Assembly (NCBI GenBank): GCA_024398635.1
Contig: JAKSIV010000005.1
Location: forward strand, 34,324-98,323
DNA length: 64,000 nt
Direction of reading: 5' to 3'
From: Bacteroidaceae bacterium
Lineage (GTDB): Bacteria; Bacteroidota; Bacteroidia; Bacteroidales; Bacteroidaceae
Below the pieces are notes generated by a model. That model had not been told where the DNA came from. It saw only the letters and a list, made by a program, of their open reading frames with translations, and ran no database searches. Positions 16,994 to 25,911 of this stretch are shown here, in pieces. Numbering within the stretch: the first letter of the stretch is position 1; each line of letters begins with the position of its first letter. The position numbers and the translations under genes were made by a program.

Positions 16994-17893
16994 TTAGACC
17001 AGGTGACGCACCAGATCCTCCCTGTCACCGTACAGATAATCTATGACAGGAATCTCTATCATTGTATAGCAACCGGGTTTCTGAAGCATTGAAGCACGTG
17101 CTGCGCATACCAGAATCTGACCTGTAAGTGCGGGATTGTTGATTTTCATGTCAAACTCAAAGAGCTGGTTCTGAGTCTTGCCCGATACGCCCTTGCGGGT
17201 CAGGTTAACGCCGTGTCCCATATCCTTGAGAGCATCGACTGACTCCACCTGCATTACATGAGTCTCATCATTGACAAAGTATGGATCAGCCTTGATTGCA
17301 GCGGCAACATCCTCGAAGCGATAACCGTCAAGAATCTCAACATATACCATACGACGGTGAATGCCTGTGCCAACCGGAATCGTCATGGAAAGAGCAGCCT
17401 TTACACCTGGAACAGCCTTGACTGCGACAGAGTGACCCATTGACATTCCAGGACCGAAGTTGGTGTAGCTTACGCCCTTGGGAGCCATAGCCTGCATCAG
17501 TGCACGAACGATTGAATCTGTGCCCGGATCCCATCCAGCGGATATTATAGCCACCTTTCCGGCCTCTGCGGCAACCTGCATAAGACGCTTACGGGTCTCG
17601 GGGATAAGGGTATGAATGTCAAAACTGTCAACAGTATTTATACCCAGCGGAAGAATCTCTTTGGCGTACTCTTCTGTCTTACGTGAAGGAACGCAGAGAA
17701 TAGCTACATCCGGCTTTGGAAGTTCGAAAATATTCTTTACAATTTTATAACCTGCAAGTTCTTTGGGGGCATCTGCACCACCGTTACGGCGCACAATTCC
17801 CGACACCTCGAAATCAGGTGCTGTCTCAAGTGCCTCAAGCACATACTTGCCGATGTTTCCATAGCCTACAATCGCTGCTTTTATCTTTTCCAT
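16994..17893 (-). CDS. ddh: meso-Diaminopimelate D-dehydrogenase
   Basis: 299 residues. NADPH-dependent reductive amination of tetrahydrodipicolinate to meso-DAP in one step, bypassing the acylated lysine/DAP branch. The N-terminal Rossmann motif KAAIVGYGNIGKYVLEAL, the segment VDSFDIHTLIP, ISAGWDPGTDSIVRALM and the dimer/substrate segment NFGPGMSMGHSVAVKAVPGV are all characteristic. Full length. Monocistronic, with a TAACTTCG box upstream and an orphan terminator beyond it. The product feeds peptidoglycan and lysine synthesis. Confidence 0.95.
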   Translation of the reverse strand: MEKIKAAIVGYGNIGKYVLEALETAPDFEVSGIVRRNGGADAPKELAGYKIVKNIFELPKPDVAILCVPSRKTEEYAKEILPLGINTVDSFDIHTLIPETRKRLMQVAAEAGKVAIISAGWDPGTDSIVRALMQAMAPKGVSYTNFGPGMSMGHSVAVKAVPGVKAALSMTIPVGTGIHRRMVYVEILDGYRFEDVAAAIKADPYFVNDETHVMQVESVDALKDMGHGVNLTRKGVSGKTQNQLFEFDMKINNPALTGQILVCAARASMLQKPGCYTMIEIPVIDYLYGDREDLVRHLV

Positions 17894-17921
17894 AGCTCAA
17901 TGTTGTTTGGTTTCCGGGGTG

Positions 17922-17929
17922 CGAAGTTA
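17922..17929 (-). promoter_or_regulatory. Candidate -7 box for ddh
   Basis: Minus strand TAACTTCG, 7 of 8 to TAnnTTTG, 29 nt upstream of the ddh ATG. Its 5' side abuts the T-tract of the hairpin at 17938-17975. Confidence 0.4.
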
Positions 17930-17930
17930 T

Positions 17931-17975
17931 GAAAAAAGGGCTTTATGTGTACGCGTGCGTGCAATAATAAAGCCC
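17931..17975 (-). terminator. Orphan minus-strand rho-independent terminator
   Basis: GGGCTTTAT (17938-17946) and ATAAAGCCC (17967-17975) pair perfectly over 9 bp, with an inner ACGC/GCGT stem. On the minus strand six T follow (17932-17937). It has the form of a minus-strand terminator, yet the only upstream annotated gene, ruvA, runs the other way. It may end an unannotated small transcript. Confidence 0.6.
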
Positions 17976-18024
17976 GGAATACGTTATTTCTTAGCAACAA
18001 GTATATAACCAACGCATAATTATC

Positions 18025-18621
18025 ATGATTGAATTCATCCAAGGAAAGGTAGAGGAACTCACTCCCACCCAAGCCATCCTGCTTACTCAGGGCGGCGTAG
18101 CATATGATCTGAATATTTCACTATACACATATTCGGCCATCCAGGGCAAGGACGAGACACGTCTTTACGTTTATGAGGCCATACGTGAGGATGCATATGT
18201 GCTGTACGGTTTCAGCGGCAAGCAGGAACGCGAGCTGTTCCTGATGCTCATATCCGTACCGGGTATTGGCGGAGCATCGGCCCGAATGATACTCTCATCA
18301 TTCACTCCATCCGAACTGGTTGGAATTATCAGCTCCGGCAATGACTCCCTGCTCAAGAAGGTAAAGGGCATAGGTGCCAAGACCGCTCAGCGTATCATAG
18401 TGGACTTGCATGACAAGATTGCAAAGACACAGTCCGATGAGTTGCCGTTGGTTCTTCAGGGCGGTGTACAAACCGGACAGATAGCCACCGAGGCCGTTAC
18501 GGCAATGGTTACTCTTGGATTCCCGCAGGCCGCATCACAGAAGGTAATACAGGCAATACTCAAGGAGCAGGAGGGACTGACCGTGGAGGCAGTCATCCGC
18601 GAAGCCCTGAAACGCATCTGA
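18025..18621 (+). CDS. ruvA: Holliday junction branch migration protein RuvA
   Basis: 198 residues. RuvA tetramers hold Holliday junctions open and load the RuvB motor during recombination and repair. Domains: OB-fold about 1-63 ([37 protein letters not shown]); helix-hairpin-helix domain about 70-140 ([17 protein letters not shown] and [20 protein letters not shown]); flexible linker; C-terminal RuvB-binding domain ([23 protein letters not shown]). No ruvB or ruvC is near. It lies 19 nt before sprA and may be co-transcribed with it. Confidence 0.96.
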   Translation: MIEFIQGKVEELTPTQAILLTQGGVAYDLNISLYTYSAIQGKDETRLYVYEAIREDAYVLYGFSGKQERELFLMLISVPGIGGASARMILSSFTPSELVGIISSGNDSLLKKVKGIGAKTAQRIIVDLHDKIAKTQSDELPLVLQGGVQTGQIATEAVTAMVTLGFPQAASQKVIQAILKEQEGLTVEAVIREALKRI

Positions 18622-18640
18622 ACCGCATTCTGAACATTTG

Positions 18641-21600
18641 ATGGTAAAGCGAAGATACCTTGCTGCAGCATTGCTGCTCATAGGCTCTTGCTTGAGCGGG
18701 AGCCTTGACTGCATTTATGCACAGGGTACACAACGCACACTTCCCAACCCCGAAAACATAACTGAGGAGATTACTTATGATGAAGATGACGAGACCTTCA
18801 GAATAGGTTACAAGATGGGTGGCGATTATCTTGAAGTTCCCACAATACTGACTCCCGAAGAGTACAACCGGATGATGATGAATCGCTCCCTGCAGTCATT
18901 CTACCGTGAAAAATACGCCGAGGAACTCAAAGCACAGGGTGATAACAAATTTGATTTCACTAACATGCAGTTTGACCTGGGACCGGCCGAGAAGATATTC
19001 GGCCCGGGCGGAGTACAGGTCAGGACAAGCGGTTCGGCAGCCATAAAATTCGGATACAACCGCAATAAAGTTGACAATCCGTCTTTATCCGTCCAGAACC
19101 GTTCAACCGGTGGATTCGATTTTGATGAACAGATAAACCTGAACATCAATGCCAGCGTCGGTGACAAGATCAACATGAACCTGAACTATAATACCGAGGC
19201 CACCTTTGACATTGATGCCAAGACCATAAAGATGCGTTACGAGGGAAAGGAAGACGAGATTATCCGTCTTTTGGAGGCGGGTAACATAAGTTTCCCCACC
19301 AACTCGTCACTAATACAGGGTGCTTCATCTCTGTTCGGCATACGCTCGGACCTTCAGTTCGGAAAACTCAAGCTGCAGATGGTGCTCTCACAAAAAGAAT
19401 CGACATCGGCCAGCGTGAGCTCGCAGGGCGGACAGCAGATCTCGGACTTTGAGATCGATGCCAGCAGTTATGATGAAAACCGCCACTTCTTCCTGGCGCA
19501 TTTCTTCCGTGACAACTACGATGCCAACATGGCGATGCTTCCAAGCATAGTATCGGGAGTACAGATCACCAGAATCGAAGTCTGGGTAACCAACAAAAAG
19601 AGCAATTACGACAACCCGCGAAACATTGTAGCATTCACAGACTTGGGCGAATCAGGTCACATAAGCAACAGCACCTGGAACGCTCAGGGAGGGCCTGCCC
19701 CCGCCAATGCAGCCAATGACCTGTATAGCCGTATCGTAAACGATTATCCCAATGCACGTGACATCGATCAGGTAGCCACTACTCTGGGAATGTTCCTTGA
19801 AGGAAGCACTGACTACGAAAAGATATCAAATGCCCGCAAGCTGACCGAATCAGATTACACGCTCAACAGCGAGTTGGGATACATCTCACTTAAAAGCACA
19901 CTTGCATCCGATGAGGTGCTGGCCGTGGCATTCGAATACACCTATGGAGGAAACAGTTACCAAGTGGGTGAATTCTCATCGGACAAGACCGATGCCAAGG
20001 AGGCACTGTTCGTAAAGCTGCTCAAATCCAATTCCAACTCACCGGGAAGCGGTACATGGGACCTGATGATGAAAAACATCTACTCCATCACTCAGGGTAA
20101 TATCAAAAGCGAACAGTTCAAACTTGCCATCTACTATAACAGTGACAGCACAGGCAGCCGCCTTACATACATTCCTGAAGCCAACCTGAAGAGTACGCCT
20201 CTGCTGCGCCTCATGAATCTGGACCGTCTGGATGAGAACAACGCCCCCCATCCCAACGGCAAGTTCGATTTCATTGACAGATATACCGTGCAAGCATCCA
20301 ACGGAAAGATCATCTTCCCGGTAGTGGAGCCTTTCGGAAGCCATCTGCGTAAAGTGATAGACAATGATGCAGTAGCCGATAAATATGTATTTCAGGAGCT
20401 ATACGACTCCACGCGAGTGGTAGCAAAACGTATTGCAGACAAGGATAAATTCATGCTTATAGGCCAGTATTCAGGTACTGCCAGCAACGTGATACAGCTC
20501 GGTTCGTACAATATTCCCCGCGGTTCAGTAATAGTTACTGCCGGAGGTACGACCCTGATTGAGAACAGTGACTACACCGTGGATTACAGCATGGGAACCG
20601 TGACCGTCATCAACCAGAGCATAATTGATGCCGGAACCAGCGTGAACGTACAACTGGAGAGCAACACACAGTTCAGCATGCAACGCAAGACAATGGCAGG
20701 ACTCAACTGGATGTACGATTTCAGCCGTGATTTCCAATTGGGTGGTACATTCATGCATCTGAACGAGAAGCCGCTTACCAGTAAGGTCACCATGGGTGAC
20801 GAACCGTTGGTGAACACAATGTACGGACTCAACATGAGCTGGAGACATGAGAGTCAGGCATTGACCAACTTAATAGACAAGATACCTTTCGTCAACGCCA
20901 CTCAGCCATCCAGCATTAATTTCAAGGCCGAGATGGCCGCCCTCCAGTCATCGGTATCCGATAAGGTACAGGGCAGCGCTTCATATATAGATGACTTTGA
21001 GGCGGCAGAGAGCGGTATCAGTATTCTGCAACCGTCGTCATGGACCCTGTCGGCCGTACCAAAAGGCATGAGAGGTTACGGCAAGTCAGGCCAGGTGGAG
21101 GCAGGTTATTACCGAGCCCTACTGAACTGGTTTACCATTGACCCCCTGTTTACCCGCCGGAACTCACCGCTTACACCGGCTCATATCAAGACTGATTTGG
21201 ACCAGCTTTCCAACCACTACGTGCGTGAGGTATATGAACGCGAGTTATACCCCAACAAGGAGTCTACATCAAGCGAGTCAACCACGCTCCAGATACTCAA
21301 TCTGGCATACTATCCTAATGAGCGCGGTCCATATAACCTGAATCCGGACCTTGACGCAGACGGTCATCTGAGCAACCCGCAGGATAACTGGGGCGGTATC
21401 ATGCGCCGTCTCACAACGACCGATTTCGAGGCCGCCAACATTGAGTACATCGAGTTCTGGATGCTGGATCCGTTTATCTACAATCAGAATGCCGCAGGCG
21501 GTGACCTGTACCTGAATCTTGGCGAGGTCTCCGAGGATGTGCTGCTGGACGGCAAGAAGTTCTTCGAGAATGGCCTTCCTGTAGACGGTGACACGGCAAA

Positions 21601-24600
21601 ATGGGCGTCGACAGTATGGGGTAAGGTTCCTACCGGTAAGAGCCTGGTCTATGCCTTTGACAACAACGCGGCCGACAGCCGTGACCGTCAGGATGTGGGT
21701 CTTAACGGACTCTCATCGGAAGAGGAACGTAACTGGCCGGCATACGCCGCATATCTGAGCGAGATACGCGGTAAGGTCAAACCCGAGGTGTACCAGGCAA
21801 TATACAATGACCCGGCCGCCGATACATACCACTATTACAGAGGCACGGATTATGACGACCAGCGGATGTCTGTAATGGACCGTTACCGTAAGTACAACGG
21901 AACAGAAGGTAACTCGCCCAACTCTGCCGAAAGCAGTAGCCGCTACGACCAGTCGGCGCGTACCACACCTGATGTGGAGGACGCCAACGGCGACTACACC
22001 ATGGATGAGTATGAAAAGTTCTTCCAGTACCGTGTATCACTGCGACCCGCCGACCTTGAGATAGGACGCAACTATATTTCCGATAAGCGTGAGGTCAAAG
22101 TAAAACTGCGCAACGGCAATACCGAGACTGTGAACTGGTATTGTTTCCGCATACCTATCAACGAATATGAGAAAGCCGAGGGTGGCATCCGCGACTTCAG
22201 TTCCATTCGTTTCATGCGTATGTACCTTACAGGATTCAGTGAGGAAGTTCATGTACGTTTCGGTTCGTTGGAACTTATGACAAGCCAGTGGCGCAACTAC
22301 GAGCAACCTATCTACAGCGCAACCAACCGTACGCCATCGATATCGGGTAAGTTCTCAGCCACATCGGTCAACATAGAGGAGAACGGTGACCGTGTCCCCG
22401 TAAACTATGTGGTTCCTCCCGGCGTAACACGTATACTTGACCCCAATCAGGTTCAGCTGGTTCAGGACAACGAGCAGGCCATGAGTCTTAAGGTTATCGG
22501 TCTTGGAGCCGGCGAGGCACGCGGAATCTACAAGAAGAGCAACCTGGATCTGCGCAGGTATCAGCGCATCCAGATGTTCAGCCATGCTGAAGCTGTCATC
22601 CCGGATGACGGCGCTCTGCGCAACGGTGACATATCCGTGTTCATACGTCTGGGATCAGACTATTCGGGCAACTACTATGAATATGAGATTCCGCTTGACC
22701 TGACACCTGCAGGACATTACAGCGGAACCAATGAGACTGACCGACGTACGGTTTGGCCCGAACGTAATATGCTGGACATTGATTTTGATGTGCTGACTCA
22801 GATCAAGAACAACCGCAACGTCCAGAAAAACCTGGGTGCCATAAGCGCATCATCAGTCTATAGCGAGTACGACCCCAACAACCCCGAAAACCGCATCACC
22901 GTTGTGGGTAATCCCTCTATCGGCAACGTAAGAGCCATAATGATAGGTATCCGCAACAACTCCATGAGTGCAAAGAATGCCGAGGTCTGGGTAAATGAAC
23001 TGCGTCTGGTTGGCTACGAGAGCAAGGGAGGTATGGCTGCACACAGTACACTTGGACTCAACCTGTCAGACCTGGCATCGGTTGATCTGTCGGGACAGAT
23101 GAACACAGCAGGTTATGGCGGTCTGGAACAGAGTGTAATGGATCGCAAGACCGATGATTACTACAGGTACTCCGTAACCACCAGCACCAACGTAGGACGT
23201 TTCCTTCCGGGGAAGTCACGCATATCGGTCCCTGTATACTATTCTTACACCAAGGAGAAGACATCGCCCAAATACAGTCCGTACGACACAGACCTTTTGC
23301 TGGACGATGTGATTGAATCTTACCCCGAAGGAAACGCTCGTGACTCTATCCAGACAATATCTCAGGATCTCAGGGAGAGCCATAACTTCAGTATTTCAAA
23401 CGCCAAGGTCAACATAAGCAGCGAGACACCTATGCCTTATGATCCTGCAAACTTCTCATTCAGCTACTCAGAAAACGTGAGTGACCGCAGTAACAGCACC
23501 ATAGACTATGAGCATGAAGACAACTGGAGGGCATCGGTCGATTACAGTTACGCACCCGGACTCCAGCCATGGGCTCCGTTCGAACTGATAGGATATGACG
23601 CCAGGTGGTTCAGCGTAGTTAAGGACACCAAGATAAGTTTCCTGCCGCAGAGCTTTGCTTTCAACACTGGATTGCAGCGCAATTATCACGAACTGCAGGA
23701 ACGTGACCTGGAGGGTTCCGAAGGCATCCCCGTTACATTCTCACAGCAGTTCTATTGGAGCCGTGACCTCTCTGTAAGCTGGAACCCGCTGCAACTGCTC
23801 AGGCTCTCTTTCAATGCCAGCACAAAAGCTGAAATTGAGGAACCGTACACCGTAGTAAACAAGGATCTGTATCCTGACCAGTATCAGCTTTGGAAAGACT
23901 CCGTCAAGATGAGCCTCATGAATATGGGCCGTCCGCTTGATTACAACCAGTCATTCAATGCAAGCTACAACATTCCGCTGAGCAAAATTCCCGTACTGGA
24001 TTGGATGACGGCCGATGCCGGTTTCAACTCAGGTTATTCATGGAACCGTGGTACCACTTACGCAGACGGCACCAACTACGGCAATATCATTGCCAACAAA
24101 CGCTCCATAACGCTTAACGGAAGATTCAACCTGCTCAACCTGTATAACAAATCAGATTACCTGCACCGTATCAACAACACCTATGCGTCAGGTAATTCAG
24201 CATCGAGTTCCTACACAGCCACACGCAGCAGACGCTATCAGCAGGAGGTAACATTGGAACCCGGCAAGCGCAATGTGGTAACCCATTATCTGGGTACCAT
24301 CAACCCTCTTATAACAGCTACCGCCAAGGACGGCCATACAGTAAAGCTTAAGTACCGCAAACTGAGTGCCGACAGTATCCTGATAAAAGTCAAGGATACA
24401 CTGAATGTTTCACTCAGGATTATTCAGGATCCGGATCTGCCTGCCCGCAGGAAGAGATTCAACTTCAAGGAGGGAATGCAAATAGGACTGCGTACACTTA
24501 TGATGGTACGTAACGTGTCTGTCTCATATCGTAACGACTATTCCATGTCCTTGCCCGGATTCATGCCTAATTCGCAGATGTTCGGACAGAACAACACGAC

Positions 24601-25879
24601 CGGACTGCTTGCACCCGGATTGGACTTTGCATTTGGAATGACTGACGACAGCTATCTGTACAAGGCAATGGGTAACGGCTGGTTGCTGAGCGGCGACAGC
24701 ATAGCACACACCGCGTCATCCAATCTGACCGAGGATCTCCAGATCAAGATGACCATAGAACCGTTCCGCGACATAAAGATTGACGCCAATGCCAGCTGGA
24801 GTAAATCCGGCAACAGCCGCATCCAATATATGTACGCGGGAATGCCTACCAACAGAGGAGGCAGTTTCAACATGACGACCATCACCATAGGAAGCGCGTT
24901 TGAGAGACACTCCTCGAACAACAACTACCATTCACGCAGTTTTGACCGTTTCGTGGACAATCTGTCAACAGTACATGACCGTATTGAGTCACAATACGAA
25001 GGTGCACACTACCCGCAACGCAGTACTTTGGCCGGACAGGCTTATGATCCCGCCAACGGTGGCGTTGACATGTACTCATCGGATGTGTTGATTCCGTCAT
25101 TCCTGGCTGCATATACCGGACGTGACGCCAAGAAGACATCAATTGACCTGTTCCCGAATGTGCTGAGCATACTGCCCAACTGGTCATTCACATACAGCGG
25201 ACTGAGCAGACTGCCGTTCATCAGAAAGTACTTCAAGAGCTTTAACCTGACACACGCCTACAAGAGCGTCTATTCAGTAGGCAGCTTCAATACCTACAAC
25301 AGTTACATGGAGTATATGAACGGGCGCGGATTCATTGAGGATGTAACCAGCGGCAATCCTATACCGAGCACTATGTTCAATATCGGTTCCGTATCAATCA
25401 ACGAATCATTCTCACCGTTGTGCGGTGTGAACGTGACATTCCTGAACGATATATCAGCCCGTCTGGAATATCGCAAGACACGTGTACTGACACTCAGCAC
25501 AACCGCCGTACAGGTAGTGGAAACCACATCCGATGACATAACCGCCGGCACAGGATACAAGATAAACGGAGTGAAACTGTTCGGAGCACAGCCGGGTACC
25601 GGACGAAACAAGGTAAGCAATGACCTCAACATGAATCTGGACTTCTCGTTCCGCAACCAGAACGCACTTTGCCGCAATCTGCGTGAGGAGACCACTCAGG
25701 CCACCAGCGGCAACCGCGCCGTCAAGATATCATTCAGTGCAGACTACACCTACAGCCGCATGCTTACCCTGAACTTCTACTATGACTTCCAGACCAACTT
25801 CCCGTTGGTATCGACATCGGCTTACCCCACTTCTACTCATGACGCAGGAATGACGTTGAAATTCACCTTGACAAGGTGA
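18641..25879 (+). CDS. sprA: Type IX secretion system outer-membrane translocon SprA (Sov)
   Basis: 2412 residues from the ATG at 18641 (a TTG one codon earlier is not needed). Signal peptide about 1-29. SprA forms the giant single-chain beta-barrel (36 strands in the Flavobacterium structure) through which type IX substrates cross the outer membrane. The length and the sequence around FDFTNMQFDLGPAEKIFGPGG, NYNTEATFDIDAKTIKMRY and AEVWVNELRLVGYESKGG are distinctive of the SprA/Sov family. The C-terminus is a run of strand-like segments ending MTLKFTLTR. A 23-bp hairpin overlaps the stop codon. With porU and porV elsewhere in the window, it indicates a working type IX pathway. Confidence 0.96.
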   Translation: MVKRRYLAAALLLIGSCLSGSLDCIYAQGTQRTLPNPENITEEITYDEDDETFRIGYKMGGDYLEVPTILTPEEYNRMMMNRSLQSFYREKYAEELKAQGDNKFDFTNMQFDLGPAEKIFGPGGVQVRTSGSAAIKFGYNRNKVDNPSLSVQNRSTGGFDFDEQINLNINASVGDKINMNLNYNTEATFDIDAKTIKMRYEGKEDEIIRLLEAGNISFPTNSSLIQGASSLFGIRSDLQFGKLKLQMVLSQKESTSASVSSQGGQQISDFEIDASSYDENRHFFLAHFFRDNYDANMAMLPSIVSGVQITRIEVWVTNKKSNYDNPRNIVAFTDLGESGHISNSTWNAQGGPAPANAANDLYSRIVNDYPNARDIDQVATTLGMFLEGSTDYEKISNARKLTESDYTLNSELGYISLKSTLASDEVLAVAFEYTYGGNSYQVGEFSSDKTDAKEALFVKLLKSNSNSPGSGTWDLMMKNIYSITQGNIKSEQFKLAIYYNSDSTGSRLTYIPEANLKSTPLLRLMNLDRLDENNAPHPNGKFDFIDRYTVQASNGKIIFPVVEPFGSHLRKVIDNDAVADKYVFQELYDSTRVVAKRIADKDKFMLIGQYSGTASNVIQLGSYNIPRGSVIVTAGGTTLIENSDYTVDYSMGTVTVINQSIIDAGTSVNVQLESNTQFSMQRKTMAGLNWMYDFSRDFQLGGTFMHLNEKPLTSKVTMGDEPLVNTMYGLNMSWRHESQALTNLIDKIPFVNATQPSSINFKAEMAALQSSVSDKVQGSASYIDDFEAAESGISILQPSSWTLSAVPKGMRGYGKSGQVEAGYYRALLNWFTIDPLFTRRNSPLTPAHIKTDLDQLSNHYVREVYERELYPNKESTSSESTTLQILNLAYYPNERGPYNLNPDLDADGHLSNPQDNWGGIMRRLTTTDFEAANIEYIEFWMLDPFIYNQNAAGGDLYLNLGEVSEDVLLDGKKFFENGLPVDGDTAKWASTVWGKVPTGKSLVYAFDNNAADSRDRQDVGLNGLSSEEERNWPAYAAYLSEIRGKVKPEVYQAIYNDPAADTYHYYRGTDYDDQRMSVMDRYRKYNGTEGNSPNSAESSSRYDQSARTTPDVEDANGDYTMDEYEKFFQYRVSLRPADLEIGRNYISDKREVKVKLRNGNTETVNWYCFRIPINEYEKAEGGIRDFSSIRFMRMYLTGFSEEVHVRFGSLELMTSQWRNYEQPIYSATNRTPSISGKFSATSVNIEENGDRVPVNYVVPPGVTRILDPNQVQLVQDNEQAMSLKVIGLGAGEARGIYKKSNLDLRRYQRIQMFSHAEAVIPDDGALRNGDISVFIRLGSDYSGNYYEYEIPLDLTPAGHYSGTNETDRRTVWPERNMLDIDFDVLTQIKNNRNVQKNLGAISASSVYSEYDPNNPENRITVVGNPSIGNVRAIMIGIRNNSMSAKNAEVWVNELRLVGYESKGGMAAHSTLGLNLSDLASVDLSGQMNTAGYGGLEQSVMDRKTDDYYRYSVTTSTNVGRFLPGKSRISVPVYYSYTKEKTSPKYSPYDTDLLLDDVIESYPEGNARDSIQTISQDLRESHNFSISNAKVNISSETPMPYDPANFSFSYSENVSDRSNSTIDYEHEDNWRASVDYSYAPGLQPWAPFELIGYDARWFSVVKDTKISFLPQSFAFNTGLQRNYHELQERDLEGSEGIPVTFSQQFYWSRDLSVSWNPLQLLRLSFNASTKAEIEEPYTVVNKDLYPDQYQLWKDSVKMSLMNMGRPLDYNQSFNASYNIPLSKIPVLDWMTADAGFNSGYSWNRGTTYADGTNYGNIIANKRSITLNGRFNLLNLYNKSDYLHRINNTYASGNSASSSYTATRSRRYQQEVTLEPGKRNVVTHYLGTINPLITATAKDGHTVKLKYRKLSADSILIKVKDTLNVSLRIIQDPDLPARRKRFNFKEGMQIGLRTLMMVRNVSVSYRNDYSMSLPGFMPNSQMFGQNNTTGLLAPGLDFAFGMTDDSYLYKAMGNGWLLSGDSIAHTASSNLTEDLQIKMTIEPFRDIKIDANASWSKSGNSRIQYMYAGMPTNRGGSFNMTTITIGSAFERHSSNNNYHSRSFDRFVDNLSTVHDRIESQYEGAHYPQRSTLAGQAYDPANGGVDMYSSDVLIPSFLAAYTGRDAKKTSIDLFPNVLSILPNWSFTYSGLSRLPFIRKYFKSFNLTHAYKSVYSVGSFNTYNSYMEYMNGRGFIEDVTSGNPIPSTMFNIGSVSINESFSPLCGVNVTFLNDISARLEYRKTRVLTLSTTAVQVVETTSDDITAGTGYKINGVKLFGAQPGTGRNKVSNDLNMNLDFSFRNQNALCRNLREETTQATSGNRAVKISFSADYTYSRMLTLNFYYDFQTNFPLVSTSAYPTSTHDAGMTLKFTLTR

Positions 25880-25894
25880 TTTCAACGTCATTCC
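25847..25894. terminator. Long inverted repeat across the sprA stop codon (probable bidirectional terminator)
   Basis: The segment from 25847 (GGAATGACGTTGAAATTCAC) folds back on the segment ending 25894, pairing about 23 bp with one bulged T and a 1-nt turn. It includes the last sprA codons and the TGA at 25877-25879, and lies between convergent sprA and the GH3 gene. No T-tract follows on either strand, so classic intrinsic termination is uncertain. It could instead block read-through or protect 3' ends. Confidence 0.55.
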
Positions 25895-25911
25895 ATATAC
25901 CATTTCATCTA

